From contig NZ_ATYT01000003.1 in NCBI RefSeq assembly GCF_000427825.1, positions 386,156-450,155 on the forward strand: DNA of 64,000 bases. Direction: 5' to 3'. Shown one piece after another: positions 40,428 to 49,790 of this stretch. How positions within the stretch are numbered: the first letter of the stretch is position 1; each line of letters opens with the position of its first letter. Both the position numbers and the translations under genes were made by a program. The stretch comes from Thermocrispum municipale DSM 44069. Lineage in GTDB: Bacteria; Actinomycetota; Actinomycetes; Mycobacteriales; Pseudonocardiaceae. The notes below the pieces were generated by a model, which saw nothing but the letters and a program-made list of their open reading frames with translations, did not search any database and had not been told where the DNA came from.

Positions 40428-42084
40428 GGTTAGCCAGCCTAGATTCAGCGGATGGTGCGTCCGAACCACCCTCGTCGGCCGAGACCTGCGACACGGGGTC
40501 GCGCCACAGCGGCACCGTCCGGCGCACCACGAACAGCGCCACGGCACAGACGAGCGCGGCAGCGAGATAGGCCTGCGGGAGCACGAAGCCCCGGCCGTCG
40601 AACGGGCTGCCGGTCGGGGTGATGACGACGGCGAGGATGGCGCTGCCGATGGTGGCGGCGACCCGGAACCGCGAGGTTCCCGCCGACGCGGCCAGCGGGA
40701 TCACCGCCCACAGCATCCACCACGGGTGGGTGGCCACGTGCAGGCCCATGAACACGGCCATCCCGACACCCAGCCCGATGATCGGCCGCAACTTCCAGCG
40801 GAAGCTGCGCCACAACAGGATCACCGTGATCACCGCGGCGGCGACCATGCCGAGCACGCTGAACACGTCCATGATCGAGTGCACGTGGACACCGAGGTCG
40901 AGCGCGATGCCCAGGCCACCGGTCAGGTAGCCGATCAACGTGACGGGGGAGACGAGCGTGCGGCTCTGCCCCGGGGTACCGAGCGCACCGATCCAACCGA
41001 AGCCGAGCCCGGTGGCGTAGCAGACCGCGACCATGACGGCGACGAACACCACGGTCAACCCGATGGCCGCCTTCACCAGGTCGCTGAACCGGCCGTGCCA
41101 GCGTCTGGCGATCATCACGCCGAAGAAGCCGAGCGCCAACGCGGCATTCACCTTGACCGCAGCGGCCAGCGTCATCACCGCCGCCCCCAGGACGATGAAA
41201 CCGATCTCACCACGAGCCAACGGCGGTGGGGTGTCCCCGGCGACGCGAATCGGCAGCCTGCGCAGGCCGAGCTCCATCCCGGCCATCATCAGCCCGATGC
41301 CCAGCGCCTCGTTGTGCGCGCCTGCCACCAGATGGAAGATCACCAGCGGATTGGCCGCGCCGAGCCACAGCGCGGTCGTCGGCTGCACCCCGAACCGCTT
41401 CGCCAGCCGCGGCAAGGACCACACGATCAGGGCAACACCGACCATGGCGATGCCACGTTGCAACAGGACGCCGAACGCCACGTGGTTGCCGCTGATGCCC
41501 GACATCCAGCTGCCGATCTCCAGGAACAGCGGGCCGTACGGTGCCGGGGTTTCCCGCCAGACGTTGGACACGCCCATCGTGATGGGATCGGCGACCCCGA
41601 GCGCCTGCGCCGGCCCCAGGGTGTACGGGTCCATCCCGCGGTGCACGATCTCGCTTTGCGCCAGATAGCTGTAGACGTCGCGGGAGAACAGGGGCGGGAC
41701 CAGCAGCAACGGCGTCACCCACATGACGACCGTGCGGAACGTCTGGGCCGGGGTGGCCATCCGTTCCCTGCCGGGACGGGCGTAGCGGCCGTACAGCAGC
41801 CAGGCGATGACCATCAGCAGCATCCCGGACAGCGCGATCGCCAGCGACACGGTCGTCGCCCTGGCGAACAACCTGACCACCGGGATGTCGTGGGCGGGAT
41901 TGAGCACCGGAACGGCCCCGGCGCCGATCGAGCCGATGGCCAGGAACAGGGCACCGATGATGCCCAAGCGACGTGTCGTGGTTACTGCGCGTAGTTCCGC
42001 GCCCGACAGGGGTGCGGGTTCCGGGCTCGTCAGCCAGGGCAGAACCTGGCCGGTCCCCGTCTGCTCCCGTTCGCCGACCGCCAC
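40420..42084 (-). CDS. mptB: polyprenol-phosphomannose-dependent alpha-(1->6) mannosyltransferase, MptB-like
   Basis: A GT-C glycosyltransferase of 554 residues with about 12-13 transmembrane helices. The extracytoplasmic loop after the first helices carries the acidic catalytic motif in PPLFSRDVYSYLAQSEIVHRGMDPYTLGP (Asp near residue 155). NVWRETPAPYGPLFLEI and LVAGAHNEALGIGLM follow, as in mycobacterial MptB. MptB primes the mannan core of lipomannan/lipoarabinomannan from polyprenyl-phosphomannose. GTG 42084 is chosen: it lies 6 nt after a minus-strand TACGCT box and gives the family N-terminus; upstream codons are unlike it. Divergent from sufR with 148 bp between, the arrangement known in mycobacteria. 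Confidence 0.9.
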   Translation of the reverse strand: MAVGEREQTGTGQVLPWLTSPEPAPLSGAELRAVTTTRRLGIIGALFLAIGSIGAGAVPVLNPAHDIPVVRLFARATTVSLAIALSGMLLMVIAWLLYGRYARPGRERMATPAQTFRTVVMWVTPLLLVPPLFSRDVYSYLAQSEIVHRGMDPYTLGPAQALGVADPITMGVSNVWRETPAPYGPLFLEIGSWMSGISGNHVAFGVLLQRGIAMVGVALIVWSLPRLAKRFGVQPTTALWLGAANPLVIFHLVAGAHNEALGIGLMMAGMELGLRRLPIRVAGDTPPPLARGEIGFIVLGAAVMTLAAAVKVNAALALGFFGVMIARRWHGRFSDLVKAAIGLTVVFVAVMVAVCYATGLGFGWIGALGTPGQSRTLVSPVTLIGYLTGGLGIALDLGVHVHSIMDVFSVLGMVAAAVITVILLWRSFRWKLRPIIGLGVGMAVFMGLHVATHPWWMLWAVIPLAASAGTSRFRVAATIGSAILAVVITPTGSPFDGRGFVLPQAYLAAALVCAVALFVVRRTVPLWRDPVSQVSADEGGSDAPSAESRLANRE

Positions 42085-42090
42085 CAGGGC

Positions 42091-42096
42091 AGCGTA
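42091..42096 (-). promoter_or_regulatory. candidate -10 element for leaderless mptB mRNA
   Basis: Minus-strand TACGCT followed after 6 nt by the GTG at 42084; no Shine-Dalgarno sequence. Lies in the mptB/sufR divergent region. Confidence 0.4.
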
Positions 42097-42221
42097 GCGA
42101 GCCGCGTCGAACGACTTTCCCGGTGGCCGAGTGGTACTCCGTTCGGGACAGCGGCGTACCGTGTGGTGACTGTGATCACCTCGTGTCCGGGGTCTCTTTG
42201 CCCTCAGCCGGGAAATACGAC

Positions 42222-42236
42222 ACACTTGTGTTGTGA
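42222..42236 (+). promoter_or_regulatory. candidate SufR operator (ACACT-N5-TGTGA)
   Basis: The 15 bp read ACACT, TGTGT, TGTGA and overlap the sufR GTG (42233-42235). This is exactly the ACACT-N5-TGTGA element that I recall being reported as the SufR binding site in front of the M. tuberculosis suf operon. It lies just after a TACGAC box (42216-42221) that may be the -10 element, so bound SufR would cover the transcription start and the start codon. Autorepression of the suf operon is the expected consequence. Confidence 0.65.
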
Positions 42237-42970
42237 AAAACCGCGAGCTCGCTGAGACCACGTCGCCGCGCCAGTCGGCGAACGTCAGTGTGCCCGCGCA
42301 AACCGGACCGGAAGGTCGCACCAGGGTCGAGGTCGCCCGGCTGTTGCTGGAGAAGGGGCCGATCACGGCGGCGGCGATCGCCGAGCGGCTCGGCATCAGC
42401 CCGACGGCCGTCCGCAGGCATCTGGACGCCTTGGTCGCCGCGGGAGAGGCCGAGTTCCGGGAGGCTCCGGCCCGGCTTCGTCGCGGTCGTGGCCGGCCGG
42501 CCAAGGAGTTCCTGCTCACCGACACCGGGCGCGCTCGGTTCGGGCACGCCTACGACGACCTGGCGGTCGCCGCGATCCGTTTCCTGGCCGAGCATGGTGG
42601 CCCGGAGGCGGTGCGCGCGTTCGCCGAGCACCGGGTGGCCACCCTGGTCGGGCCGCACGCGGCGGAAATCACCGCAGCAGGTGATCCGGCACGACGAGCG
42701 GAGGCCCTCGCCGCGGCACTGAGTCGCGAGGGCTACGCTGCCTCGACGGAGCAGGTGGGCGCGGGCGAGCAGCTGTGCCAGCACCACTGTCCAGTGGCCC
42801 ACGTGGCGGCGGAGTTCCCGCAGCTGTGCGAGGCGGAGACGGCGGCATTCGCCGAATTGCTCGGTACGCACGTACAGCGGCTGGCGACCATCGCCCGCGG
42901 CGACGCGGCGTGCACCACACACGTTCCCGTGAACAACGCAGGACCCCGAGAAGAAGGGAAGCCCGCATGA
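42233..42970 (+). CDS. sufR: Fe-S-sensing transcriptional repressor SufR
   Basis: ArsR/DeoR-like winged-helix regulator of 245 residues that represses the suf operon when carrying a [4Fe-4S] cluster. The helix-turn-helix lies at residues 44-72 ([24 protein letters not shown]), followed by a wing with [13 protein letters not shown]. The C-terminal half has four cysteines, Cys182, Cys186, Cys199 and Cys227 (in [16 protein letters not shown] and AACTTH). Their spacing (4, 13, 28) equals that of the cluster-binding cysteines I recall for mycobacterial SufR. GTG start at 42233 sits inside the candidate operator and has almost no leader. It overlaps sufB by 4 nt, so repressor and assembly proteins are cotranslated. 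Confidence 0.94.
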   Translation: MKNRELAETTSPRQSANVSVPAQTGPEGRTRVEVARLLLEKGPITAAAIAERLGISPTAVRRHLDALVAAGEAEFREAPARLRRGRGRPAKEFLLTDTGRARFGHAYDDLAVAAIRFLAEHGGPEAVRAFAEHRVATLVGPHAAEITAAGDPARRAEALAAALSREGYAASTEQVGAGEQLCQHHCPVAHVAAEFPQLCEAETAAFAELLGTHVQRLATIARGDAACTTHVPVNNAGPREEGKPA

Positions 42971-44415
42971 CTGCCGCTGCAGAGCAGCGCACCACCACCA
43001 CGCAGCCCCTGTCCCAGGAAGAGACCATCGCGTCGCTGGGCAAGTACGAGTACGGCTGGGCTGACCGTGACGTGGCGGGTGCCAGCGCAAGGCGAGGCCT
43101 CGACGAGGACGTCGTGCGCGACATCTCGGCGAAGAAGAACGAGCCCGAGTGGATGCTCGAACAGCGGCTGAAGGGCCTCAAGCTGTTCGAGCGCAAGCCG
43201 CTGCCCAACTGGGGCGCGGACCTGACCGGCATCGACTTCGACTCGATCAAGTACTTCGTCCGGTCCACCGAGAAGCAGGCCACCAGCTGGGACGAGCTGC
43301 CCGAGGACATCAAGAACACCTACGACAAGCTGGGCATCCCGGAGGCGGAGAAGCAGCGGCTGATCGCCGGTGTCGCCGCGCAGTACGAGTCCGAGGTGGT
43401 CTACCACAAGATCCGTGAGGACCTGGAGGCCCAGGGCGTCATCTTCCTGGACACCGACACGGGTCTGAAGGAGCACCCCGAGCTGTTCAAGGAGTACTTC
43501 GGCTCGGTCATCCCGGCCGGGGACAACAAGTTCTCCGCGCTGAACACCGCGGTGTGGTCCGGTGGGTCGTTCATCTACGTGCCGCCGGGCGTGCACGTGG
43601 ACATCCCGCTGCAGGCCTACTTCCGGATCAACACCGAGAACATGGGCCAGTTCGAGCGGACCCTGATCATCGTCGACGAGGGTGCCTACGTGCACTACGT
43701 CGAGGGCTGCACGGCGCCGATCTACAAGTCCGACTCGCTGCACTCGGCGGTCGTGGAGATCATCGTCAAGAAGAACGCCCGGTGCCGCTACACCACGATC
43801 CAGAACTGGTCGAACAACGTCTACAACCTGGTGACCAAGCGGGCGCGCGCGGAAGAGGGCGCGACCATGGAGTGGATCGACGGCAACATCGGTTCCAAGG
43901 TCACCATGAAGTACCCGTCGGTGTTCCTCACCGGTGAGCACGCCAAGGGCGAGGTGCTCTCGGTGGCCTTCGCCGGCGAGGGCCAGCACCAGGACGCGGG
44001 CGCGAAGATGGAGCACCTGGCGCCGCACACGTCGTCGACGATCATGTCCAAGTCGGTGGCGCGCGGCGGCGGCCGCACGTCCTACCGCGGCCTGGTCCGG
44101 GTGGCCAAGCGCGCGCACCACTCCAAGTCGTCGGTGATCTGTGACGCCTTGCTGGTGGACACGATCAGCCGGTCGGACACCTATCCGTACGTGGACATCC
44201 GTAACGACGACGTGTCCATGGGGCACGAAGCCACCGTGTCCAAGGTCAGTGAGGACCAGCTGTTCTACCTGATGTCGCGCGGCCTGGCCGAGGAAGAGGC
44301 GATGGCGATGATCGTCCGCGGCTTCGTGGAGCCGATCGCGCGCGAGCTGCCGATGGAGTACGCGCTGGAACTCAATCGACTCATCGAACTGCAGATGGAA
44401 GGGTCCGTCGGCTGA
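42967..44415 (+). CDS. sufB: Fe-S cluster assembly scaffold SufB
   Basis: Core scaffold of the SufBCD complex on which Fe-S clusters are built from persulfide sulphur and iron. 482 residues. The right-handed beta-helix domain starts after ~170 residues; the sequence [41 protein letters not shown] (conserved Cys), [22 protein letters not shown] and the C-terminal [25 protein letters not shown] (with the functional Cys and His) are diagnostic. The ATG at 42967 overlaps the sufR stop. Unlike M. tuberculosis SufB there is no intein: the reading frame is continuous at normal length. It overlaps sufD by one nucleotide (TGATG). Confidence 0.97.
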   Translation: MTAAAEQRTTTTQPLSQEETIASLGKYEYGWADRDVAGASARRGLDEDVVRDISAKKNEPEWMLEQRLKGLKLFERKPLPNWGADLTGIDFDSIKYFVRSTEKQATSWDELPEDIKNTYDKLGIPEAEKQRLIAGVAAQYESEVVYHKIREDLEAQGVIFLDTDTGLKEHPELFKEYFGSVIPAGDNKFSALNTAVWSGGSFIYVPPGVHVDIPLQAYFRINTENMGQFERTLIIVDEGAYVHYVEGCTAPIYKSDSLHSAVVEIIVKKNARCRYTTIQNWSNNVYNLVTKRARAEEGATMEWIDGNIGSKVTMKYPSVFLTGEHAKGEVLSVAFAGEGQHQDAGAKMEHLAPHTSSTIMSKSVARGGGRTSYRGLVRVAKRAHHSKSSVICDALLVDTISRSDTYPYVDIRNDDVSMGHEATVSKVSEDQLFYLMSRGLAEEEAMAMIVRGFVEPIARELPMEYALELNRLIELQMEGSVG

Positions 44416-45605
44416 TGACGGTGGCAGAGAACACGACCGAGAACAACGTCCGCTCGGCGCTGCAGGAGGGCGCCGTCGTTCCCGAGACGTCCCGGGGCGA
44501 GCGGTTCACCGGCTACGACGTGGAAGCCTTCGAGGTGCCCAGTGGCCGGGAGGAGAACTGGCGCTTCACCCCGCTGAAGCGGCTGCGTGGCCTGCACAAG
44601 GGCGGCGACGCCGCGGTGGCGACCGGCAAGGTGACGCTGTCGGTGGACGCCGCGCCTGAGGTCACCGTGGAGACGGTGAGCCGGGAGGACGAGCGGCTCG
44701 GCAAGGCGGGTGCTCCGGGCGATCGGGTGTCCGCACAGGCCTACAGCTCGTTCACCGAGGCCACCGTGGTCAGCGTCGGCGCGGACACCAAGGCGTCCAA
44801 GCCGACCGTGCTGACCGTGACCGGCCCGGGCAAGGACCTGCTGGCCTACGGCCACCTGCAGATCCGGCTGGCCCCGTACGCCGAGGCGTCCGTGGTGCTC
44901 GACCACCGTGGGTCCGGCACGTACGCCGACAACGTCGAGTTCATCACCGGCGAAGGCGCGCGGCTGACCGTGATCAGCGTGCAGGACTGGGAGGACGACG
45001 CCGTCCACGTCAGCGAGCACCACGTCTCGCTCGGCAAGGACTCCTTGGTCAAGCACACCGTCGTGACGCTCGGCGGCGACCTGGTCCGGGTTTCGCCGAC
45101 CGCGCGGTTCGCCGCGCCCGGTGGCGACGTCGAGCTGCTCGGCCTGTACTTCGCCGACGCCGGCCAGCACCAGGAGCACCGGCTGTTCGTCGACCACGCC
45201 CAGCCGCACTGCAAGTCCCATGTGACGTACAAGGGTGCGCTGCAGGGTGACGACGCGCGCAGCGTGTGGATCGGCGACGTGTTGATCCGCGCGGCGGCCG
45301 AGGGAACCGACACGTTCGAGCTGAACCGCAACCTGGTGCTCACCGAAGGCGCGCGGGCCGACTCGGTGCCGAACCTGGAGATCGAGACCGGCGAGATCGA
45401 GGGCGCGGGCCACGCCAGCGCCACCGGCCGGTTCGACGACGAGCAGCTGTTCTACCTGCAGTCCCGCGGGATCGACGAGCCCACCGCCCGGCGGCTGGTG
45501 GTGCGCGGCTTCTTCTTCGAGATCCTGGCGCGTATCGACGTGCCCGAGCTGCGCGAGCGGCTGGAAGCGGCGATCGAGGACGAGCTGCAAGCCGTCGGCC
45601 ATTGA
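44415..45605 (+). CDS. sufD: Fe-S cluster assembly protein SufD
   Basis: Partner of SufB in the SufBC2D complex, 396 residues. N-terminal helical part with WRFTPLKRLRGLHKGG (~residues 46-61). The beta-helix runs roughly 100-330, with VVLDHRGSGTYADNVEFITGEGARLTVISVQDW. The conserved C-terminal region is HRLFVDHAQPHCKSHVTYKGALQGDDARSVWIGDVLIRAAAEGTDTFELNRNLVL, which includes the functionally important His of SufD. The final DEQLFYLQSRGIDEPTARRLVVRGFFFEIL mirrors the SufB C-terminus, reflecting their common origin. ATG 44415 shares a base with the sufB stop. A 61-bp gap follows before sufC. Confidence 0.96.
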   Translation: MTVAENTTENNVRSALQEGAVVPETSRGERFTGYDVEAFEVPSGREENWRFTPLKRLRGLHKGGDAAVATGKVTLSVDAAPEVTVETVSREDERLGKAGAPGDRVSAQAYSSFTEATVVSVGADTKASKPTVLTVTGPGKDLLAYGHLQIRLAPYAEASVVLDHRGSGTYADNVEFITGEGARLTVISVQDWEDDAVHVSEHHVSLGKDSLVKHTVVTLGGDLVRVSPTARFAAPGGDVELLGLYFADAGQHQEHRLFVDHAQPHCKSHVTYKGALQGDDARSVWIGDVLIRAAAEGTDTFELNRNLVLTEGARADSVPNLEIETGEIEGAGHASATGRFDDEQLFYLQSRGIDEPTARRLVVRGFFFEILARIDVPELRERLEAAIEDELQAVGH

Positions 45606-45666
45606 TCAGGCGCTCAGCCGCGTAACCCGACCACCCCGCCACACGACAAGCAACTGAAGGAACACC

Positions 45667-46437
45667 ATGGCCACTCTGGAGATCAAGGACCTGCACGCGT
45701 CGGTGACCACCGACGAAGGCACAAAAGAAATCCTCAAGGGCGTCAACCTCACGGTCCGCTCGGGTGAGGTGCACGCGATCATGGGCCCCAACGGTTCCGG
45801 CAAGTCGACGCTGTCGTACGCCATCGCCGGTCACCCGAAGTACGAGGTGACGTCCGGCGAGGTGCTGCTGGACGGCGAGAACGTGCTGGAGATGAGCGTG
45901 GACGAGCGGGCCCGTGCGGGTCTGTTCCTCGCCATGCAGTACCCGGTCGAGGTGCCGGGCGTGTCCATGTCGAACTTCCTGCGGACCGCCGCCACCGCGG
46001 TGCGCGGCGAGGCGCCGAAGCTGCGCCACTGGGTCAAGGAAGTCCGCGACGAGATGGCCAAGCTGGACATCCCGGCCGAGTTCGCCGAGCGCAGTGTCAA
46101 CGAGGGCTTCTCCGGTGGTGAGAAGAAGCGCCACGAGATCCTGCAGCTGGCGTTGCTGAAGCCGAAGTTCGCGGTGCTGGACGAGACCGACTCCGGTCTG
46201 GACGTCGACGCGCTGCGCGTGGTTTCGCAGGCGGTCAACGACTTCACCGCCAGCAACGACGTCGGCGTCATGCTCATCACCCACTACACCCGCATCCTCA
46301 AGCACATCCAGCCGGACGTGGTGCATGTGTTCGCCGAAGGCCGGGTCGTCGAGTCGGGCGGCAAGGAGCTGGCCGACGAGCTGGAGGAGCAAGGCTACGT
46401 CAAGTACGTCGGCAAGGCGGAGCCGGCGGCGCTGTAA
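45667..46437 (+). CDS. sufC: Fe-S cluster assembly ATPase SufC
   Basis: ABC-type ATPase of the SufBC2D complex; ATP hydrolysis reshapes the SufB-SufD heterodimer for cluster assembly. 256 residues. Walker A is [17 protein letters not shown] (~residues 40-56), the signature [13 protein letters not shown] (~151), Walker [17 protein letters not shown] with the SufC-specific DETDSGLD, and the H-loop [10 protein letters not shown]. It ends in a short Glu-rich tail. ATG 45667 has AAGGA as Shine-Dalgarno. The 61-bp sufD-sufC spacing is the largest in the upstream half of the operon but contains no obvious terminator. Confidence 0.97.
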   Translation: MATLEIKDLHASVTTDEGTKEILKGVNLTVRSGEVHAIMGPNGSGKSTLSYAIAGHPKYEVTSGEVLLDGENVLEMSVDERARAGLFLAMQYPVEVPGVSMSNFLRTAATAVRGEAPKLRHWVKEVRDEMAKLDIPAEFAERSVNEGFSGGEKKRHEILQLALLKPKFAVLDETDSGLDVDALRVVSQAVNDFTASNDVGVMLITHYTRILKHIQPDVVHVFAEGRVVESGGKELADELEEQGYVKYVGKAEPAAL

Positions 46438-47757
<1,320 letters not shown>

Positions 47758-47804
47758 GTGAACCCGGTGGCGGCGCGCCGACCGGCGAGCGGGCGGAGCC
47801 TGCG

Positions 47805-48269
47805 ATGGACCTAGAAGCGATGTACCAGGAGATCATCCTGGACCACTACAAGAACCCGCACGGCCGCGGCTTGCGGGAGCCGTACGACGGCGAGTCGTAC
47901 CAGATCAACCCCACGTGCGGCGACGAGCTGCAGCTGCGGGTGAAGCTGGACGGCGACCGGATCGCGGACGTGTCGCACACCGGCCAGGGTTGTTCGATCT
48001 CCCAGGCGTCGGTGTCGGTGCTGACCGATCTGGTGGTGGACCGCCCGGTGGACGACGCACTGGCGAAGCTGGACGCGTTCGTGGAGTTGATGCAAGGGCG
48101 CGGCAAGGTCGAGCCGGACGAGGACGTGCTGGAGGACGGCGTGGCGTTCGCCGGGGTGGCGAAGTACCCGGCCAGGGTGAAGTGCGCGCTGCTCGGCTGG
48201 ATGGCGTTCAAAGCGGCCTTGGTGCAGGCTGGTGTCGAGAAGGCACGCGAGGGAGCTGAGATTTCGTGA
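47805..48269 (+). CDS. sufU: zinc-dependent sulfurtransferase SufU
   Basis: Accepts the persulfide from SufS and passes it to the SufBCD scaffold. 154 residues of the IscU-like fold in the SufU subfamily. Expected zinc ligands are all present: Cys38 and Asp40 in NPTCGD, Cys63 in GQGCSISQAS and Cys127 in ARVKCALLGW. The 18-21-residue insertion between the second and third Cys that separates SufU from IscU is also present (LMQGRGKVEPDEDVLEDG). ATG 47805; the stop overlaps sufT by 4 nt (GTGA). Confidence 0.95.
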   Translation: MDLEAMYQEIILDHYKNPHGRGLREPYDGESYQINPTCGDELQLRVKLDGDRIADVSHTGQGCSISQASVSVLTDLVVDRPVDDALAKLDAFVELMQGRGKVEPDEDVLEDGVAFAGVAKYPARVKCALLGWMAFKAALVQAGVEKAREGAEIS

Positions 48270-48658
48270 CCGAGAACCCGACCCGCGAGGGCCGAACCGC
48301 GGCCGACCTGCCGGAGCAGCCCGAGGCGACCTCGGGCTCGGTGGCCACGGTCGAGGACGTGGAGGAGGCGTTGCGCGACGTGGTCGACCCCGAGCTGGGG
48401 ATCAACGTCGTCGATCTCGGCCTGGTGTACGACGTCCGGGTCGGCGAGGACAACGTCGCCACCATCGACATGACGCTGACGTCGGCCGCATGCCCGTTGA
48501 CCGACGTGATCGAGGACCAGACCCGCTCGGTGCTGCTCGGCGGGAAGCAGATCGTGTCCGACTACAAGATCAACTGGGTCTGGATGCCGCCGTGGGGTCC
48601 GGAGCGGATCACCGACGAGGGCCGCGAGCAGCTGCGGGCGCTCGGCTTCACGGTCTGA
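48266..48658 (+). CDS. sufT: SUF-associated MIP18/DUF59 protein (SufT-like)
   Basis: A 130-residue protein of the MIP18 (DUF59) family that helps mature Fe-S proteins. After a ~27-residue variable start come VEEALRDVVDPELGINVVDLGLVYDV (family signature, ~32-57) and TLTSAACPLTDVIEDQ with the reactive Cys76. WVWMPPWGPERITDEGREQLRALGF is the conserved end. GTG 48266 overlaps the sufU stop. As last gene of the suf operon it corresponds to Rv1466 in M. tuberculosis. It probably acts in cluster transfer; the exact client is unknown. Confidence 0.93.
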   Translation: MTENPTREGRTAADLPEQPEATSGSVATVEDVEEALRDVVDPELGINVVDLGLVYDVRVGEDNVATIDMTLTSAACPLTDVIEDQTRSVLLGGKQIVSDYKINWVWMPPWGPERITDEGREQLRALGFTV

Positions 48659-49146
48659 GCTCATCCCACGACTTGTCGGCTGCGCGGCCGGTCGTCATCT
48701 GCTGCGCGGCCGGTCCGAGCTGTCGCTCGTGGGTCGTGTGGCCGCTGCTCGGCCTGGTCTGACGCGACGCCGTGGGAGCGGCAGCTGGGGAGCTTGGCGC
48801 AGCTGCGTGCGGCCTTCGTCGCCTGACCCCATGCCGACGTCGAGTGGCCGACCCACGGGCCGGGAACGTCGAGGCCGAGCGGTGTCGCCGTGAGTGGCGC
48901 TCTCGCGACGTCCGGTGCGCTCCCGCTCAGGCTCCGCACTCTGTGCGAAATGCTCGCTTTGCGTGTTCTACCTGCGCTTTTCCGTAGCTTTCCGGCCCAG
49001 CTGTTCTCGCGTTGGTGGCACCGAGATCACGATCTGATGGTTTGCCCGCGAGCGTGCCGGCCGGTGAGTATGCTGGCGCCAAATCCGGTAGGCCCGGGGC
49101 CGCGGCCTGGGGGATGCCGGTCCACATCGTTCAGGAGGGGTCTTAG
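48659..49146. other. 488-bp non-coding interval after the suf operon, with lemA promoter region
   Basis: I see no supported gene. The first part has a 15-bp direct repeat (GCTGCGCGGCCGGTC at 48679-48693 and 48701-48715). The stretch 48940-49060 is less GC-rich. A TATGCT at 49069-49074 is the best -10 candidate for lemA, and CAGGAGGGG at 49131-49139 is its ribosome-binding site. Small open frames on both strands here have no start signals and no recognisable family. It may be the eroded remains of a gene. Confidence 0.45.
49069..49074 (+). promoter_or_regulatory. candidate -10 element of lemA
   Basis: TATGCT lies 73 nt before the lemA TTG. A TTGCCC at 49042-49047 is too far (21-bp spacer) to be a convincing -35. 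Low-confidence call. Confidence 0.3.
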
Positions 49147-49746
49147 TTGAGTACCGGAGCGATCATCGGGATCGTCATCGGCGTGATCGTGCTGCTGCTG
49201 ATCATCATGGCCATTTCGATCTACAACGGCCTGGTGAAGCGGCGTAATGCGTACCAGAACGCGTTCGCGCAGATCGACGTGCAGCTCACCCGTCGGCACG
49301 ACCTGATCCCGAACCTGGTGGAGACCGCCAAGGGCTACATCAAGCACGAGCGGCAGACGTTGGAAGCCGTCATCGCCGCCCGACAGGGCGCGGTGCAGGC
49401 GCAGCAGTACGCGCGGACCAACCCGGGTGACCCGCAGGCGATGCAGCACCTGGGCCAGCAGGAGAACATGCTGACCCAGACGCTGGGCAGGCTGTTCGCG
49501 CTGCAGGAGAGCTACCCGGACCTGAAGGCGAACCAGAACATGATGCAGCTGTCCGAGGAGCTGACCTCGACGGAGAACCGCGTCGCGTTCGCTCGCCAGG
49601 CCTACAACGACTCGGTCATGGCCTACAACAACAAGCGCGAGGTCTTCCCGTCGAACATCTTCGCGGGCATGTTCGGGTTCAAGCCCGCCGCGCTGCTGGA
49701 GGTCGAGCGTCCGGAGATGCGGCAGGCTCCGCAGATCTCGTTCTGA
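49147..49746 (+). CDS. lemA: LemA family protein
   Basis: A 199-residue membrane-anchored four-helix protein. The N-terminal helix (AIIGIVIGVIVLLLIIMAISIYN, residues 5-27) is followed by the family signature GLVKRRNAYQNAFAQIDVQLTRRHDLIPNLVETAKGYIKHE and by YPDLKANQNMMQLSEELTSTENRVAFARQAYNDSVMAYN. LemA proteins have no known enzymatic role and often accompany M48 (HtpX-like) proteases in membrane-protein quality control, which fits the next gene. Start TTG 49147, supported by the strong CAGGAGGGG site 7 nt upstream. 44 bp separate it from the protease gene; probably cotranscribed. Confidence 0.93.
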   Translation: MSTGAIIGIVIGVIVLLLIIMAISIYNGLVKRRNAYQNAFAQIDVQLTRRHDLIPNLVETAKGYIKHERQTLEAVIAARQGAVQAQQYARTNPGDPQAMQHLGQQENMLTQTLGRLFALQESYPDLKANQNMMQLSEELTSTENRVAFARQAYNDSVMAYNNKREVFPSNIFAGMFGFKPAALLEVERPEMRQAPQISF

Positions 49747-49790
49747 GCGCGTCCGAAGCGGTCCCGGCTGCCGGGGGTAAGTAGTCCGAA

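Noticed and set aside
42165..42180. GGTGA-N6-TCACC inverted repeat with inner GTGATCAC in the mptB/sufR intergenic region
   Set aside because: Possible operator, but arms are short, it matches no regulator I know, and the better-supported SufR site lies downstream; kept only as a note.
42967..44415. Intein in SufB as in M. tuberculosis
   Set aside because: The frame has normal SufB length (482 aa) with contiguous conserved motifs.
48772..49150. Small open frames in the sufT-lemA interval
   Set aside because: They overlap one another on both strands, lack start signals and look like random GC-rich translation; the lemA ribosome-binding site lies inside one of them.
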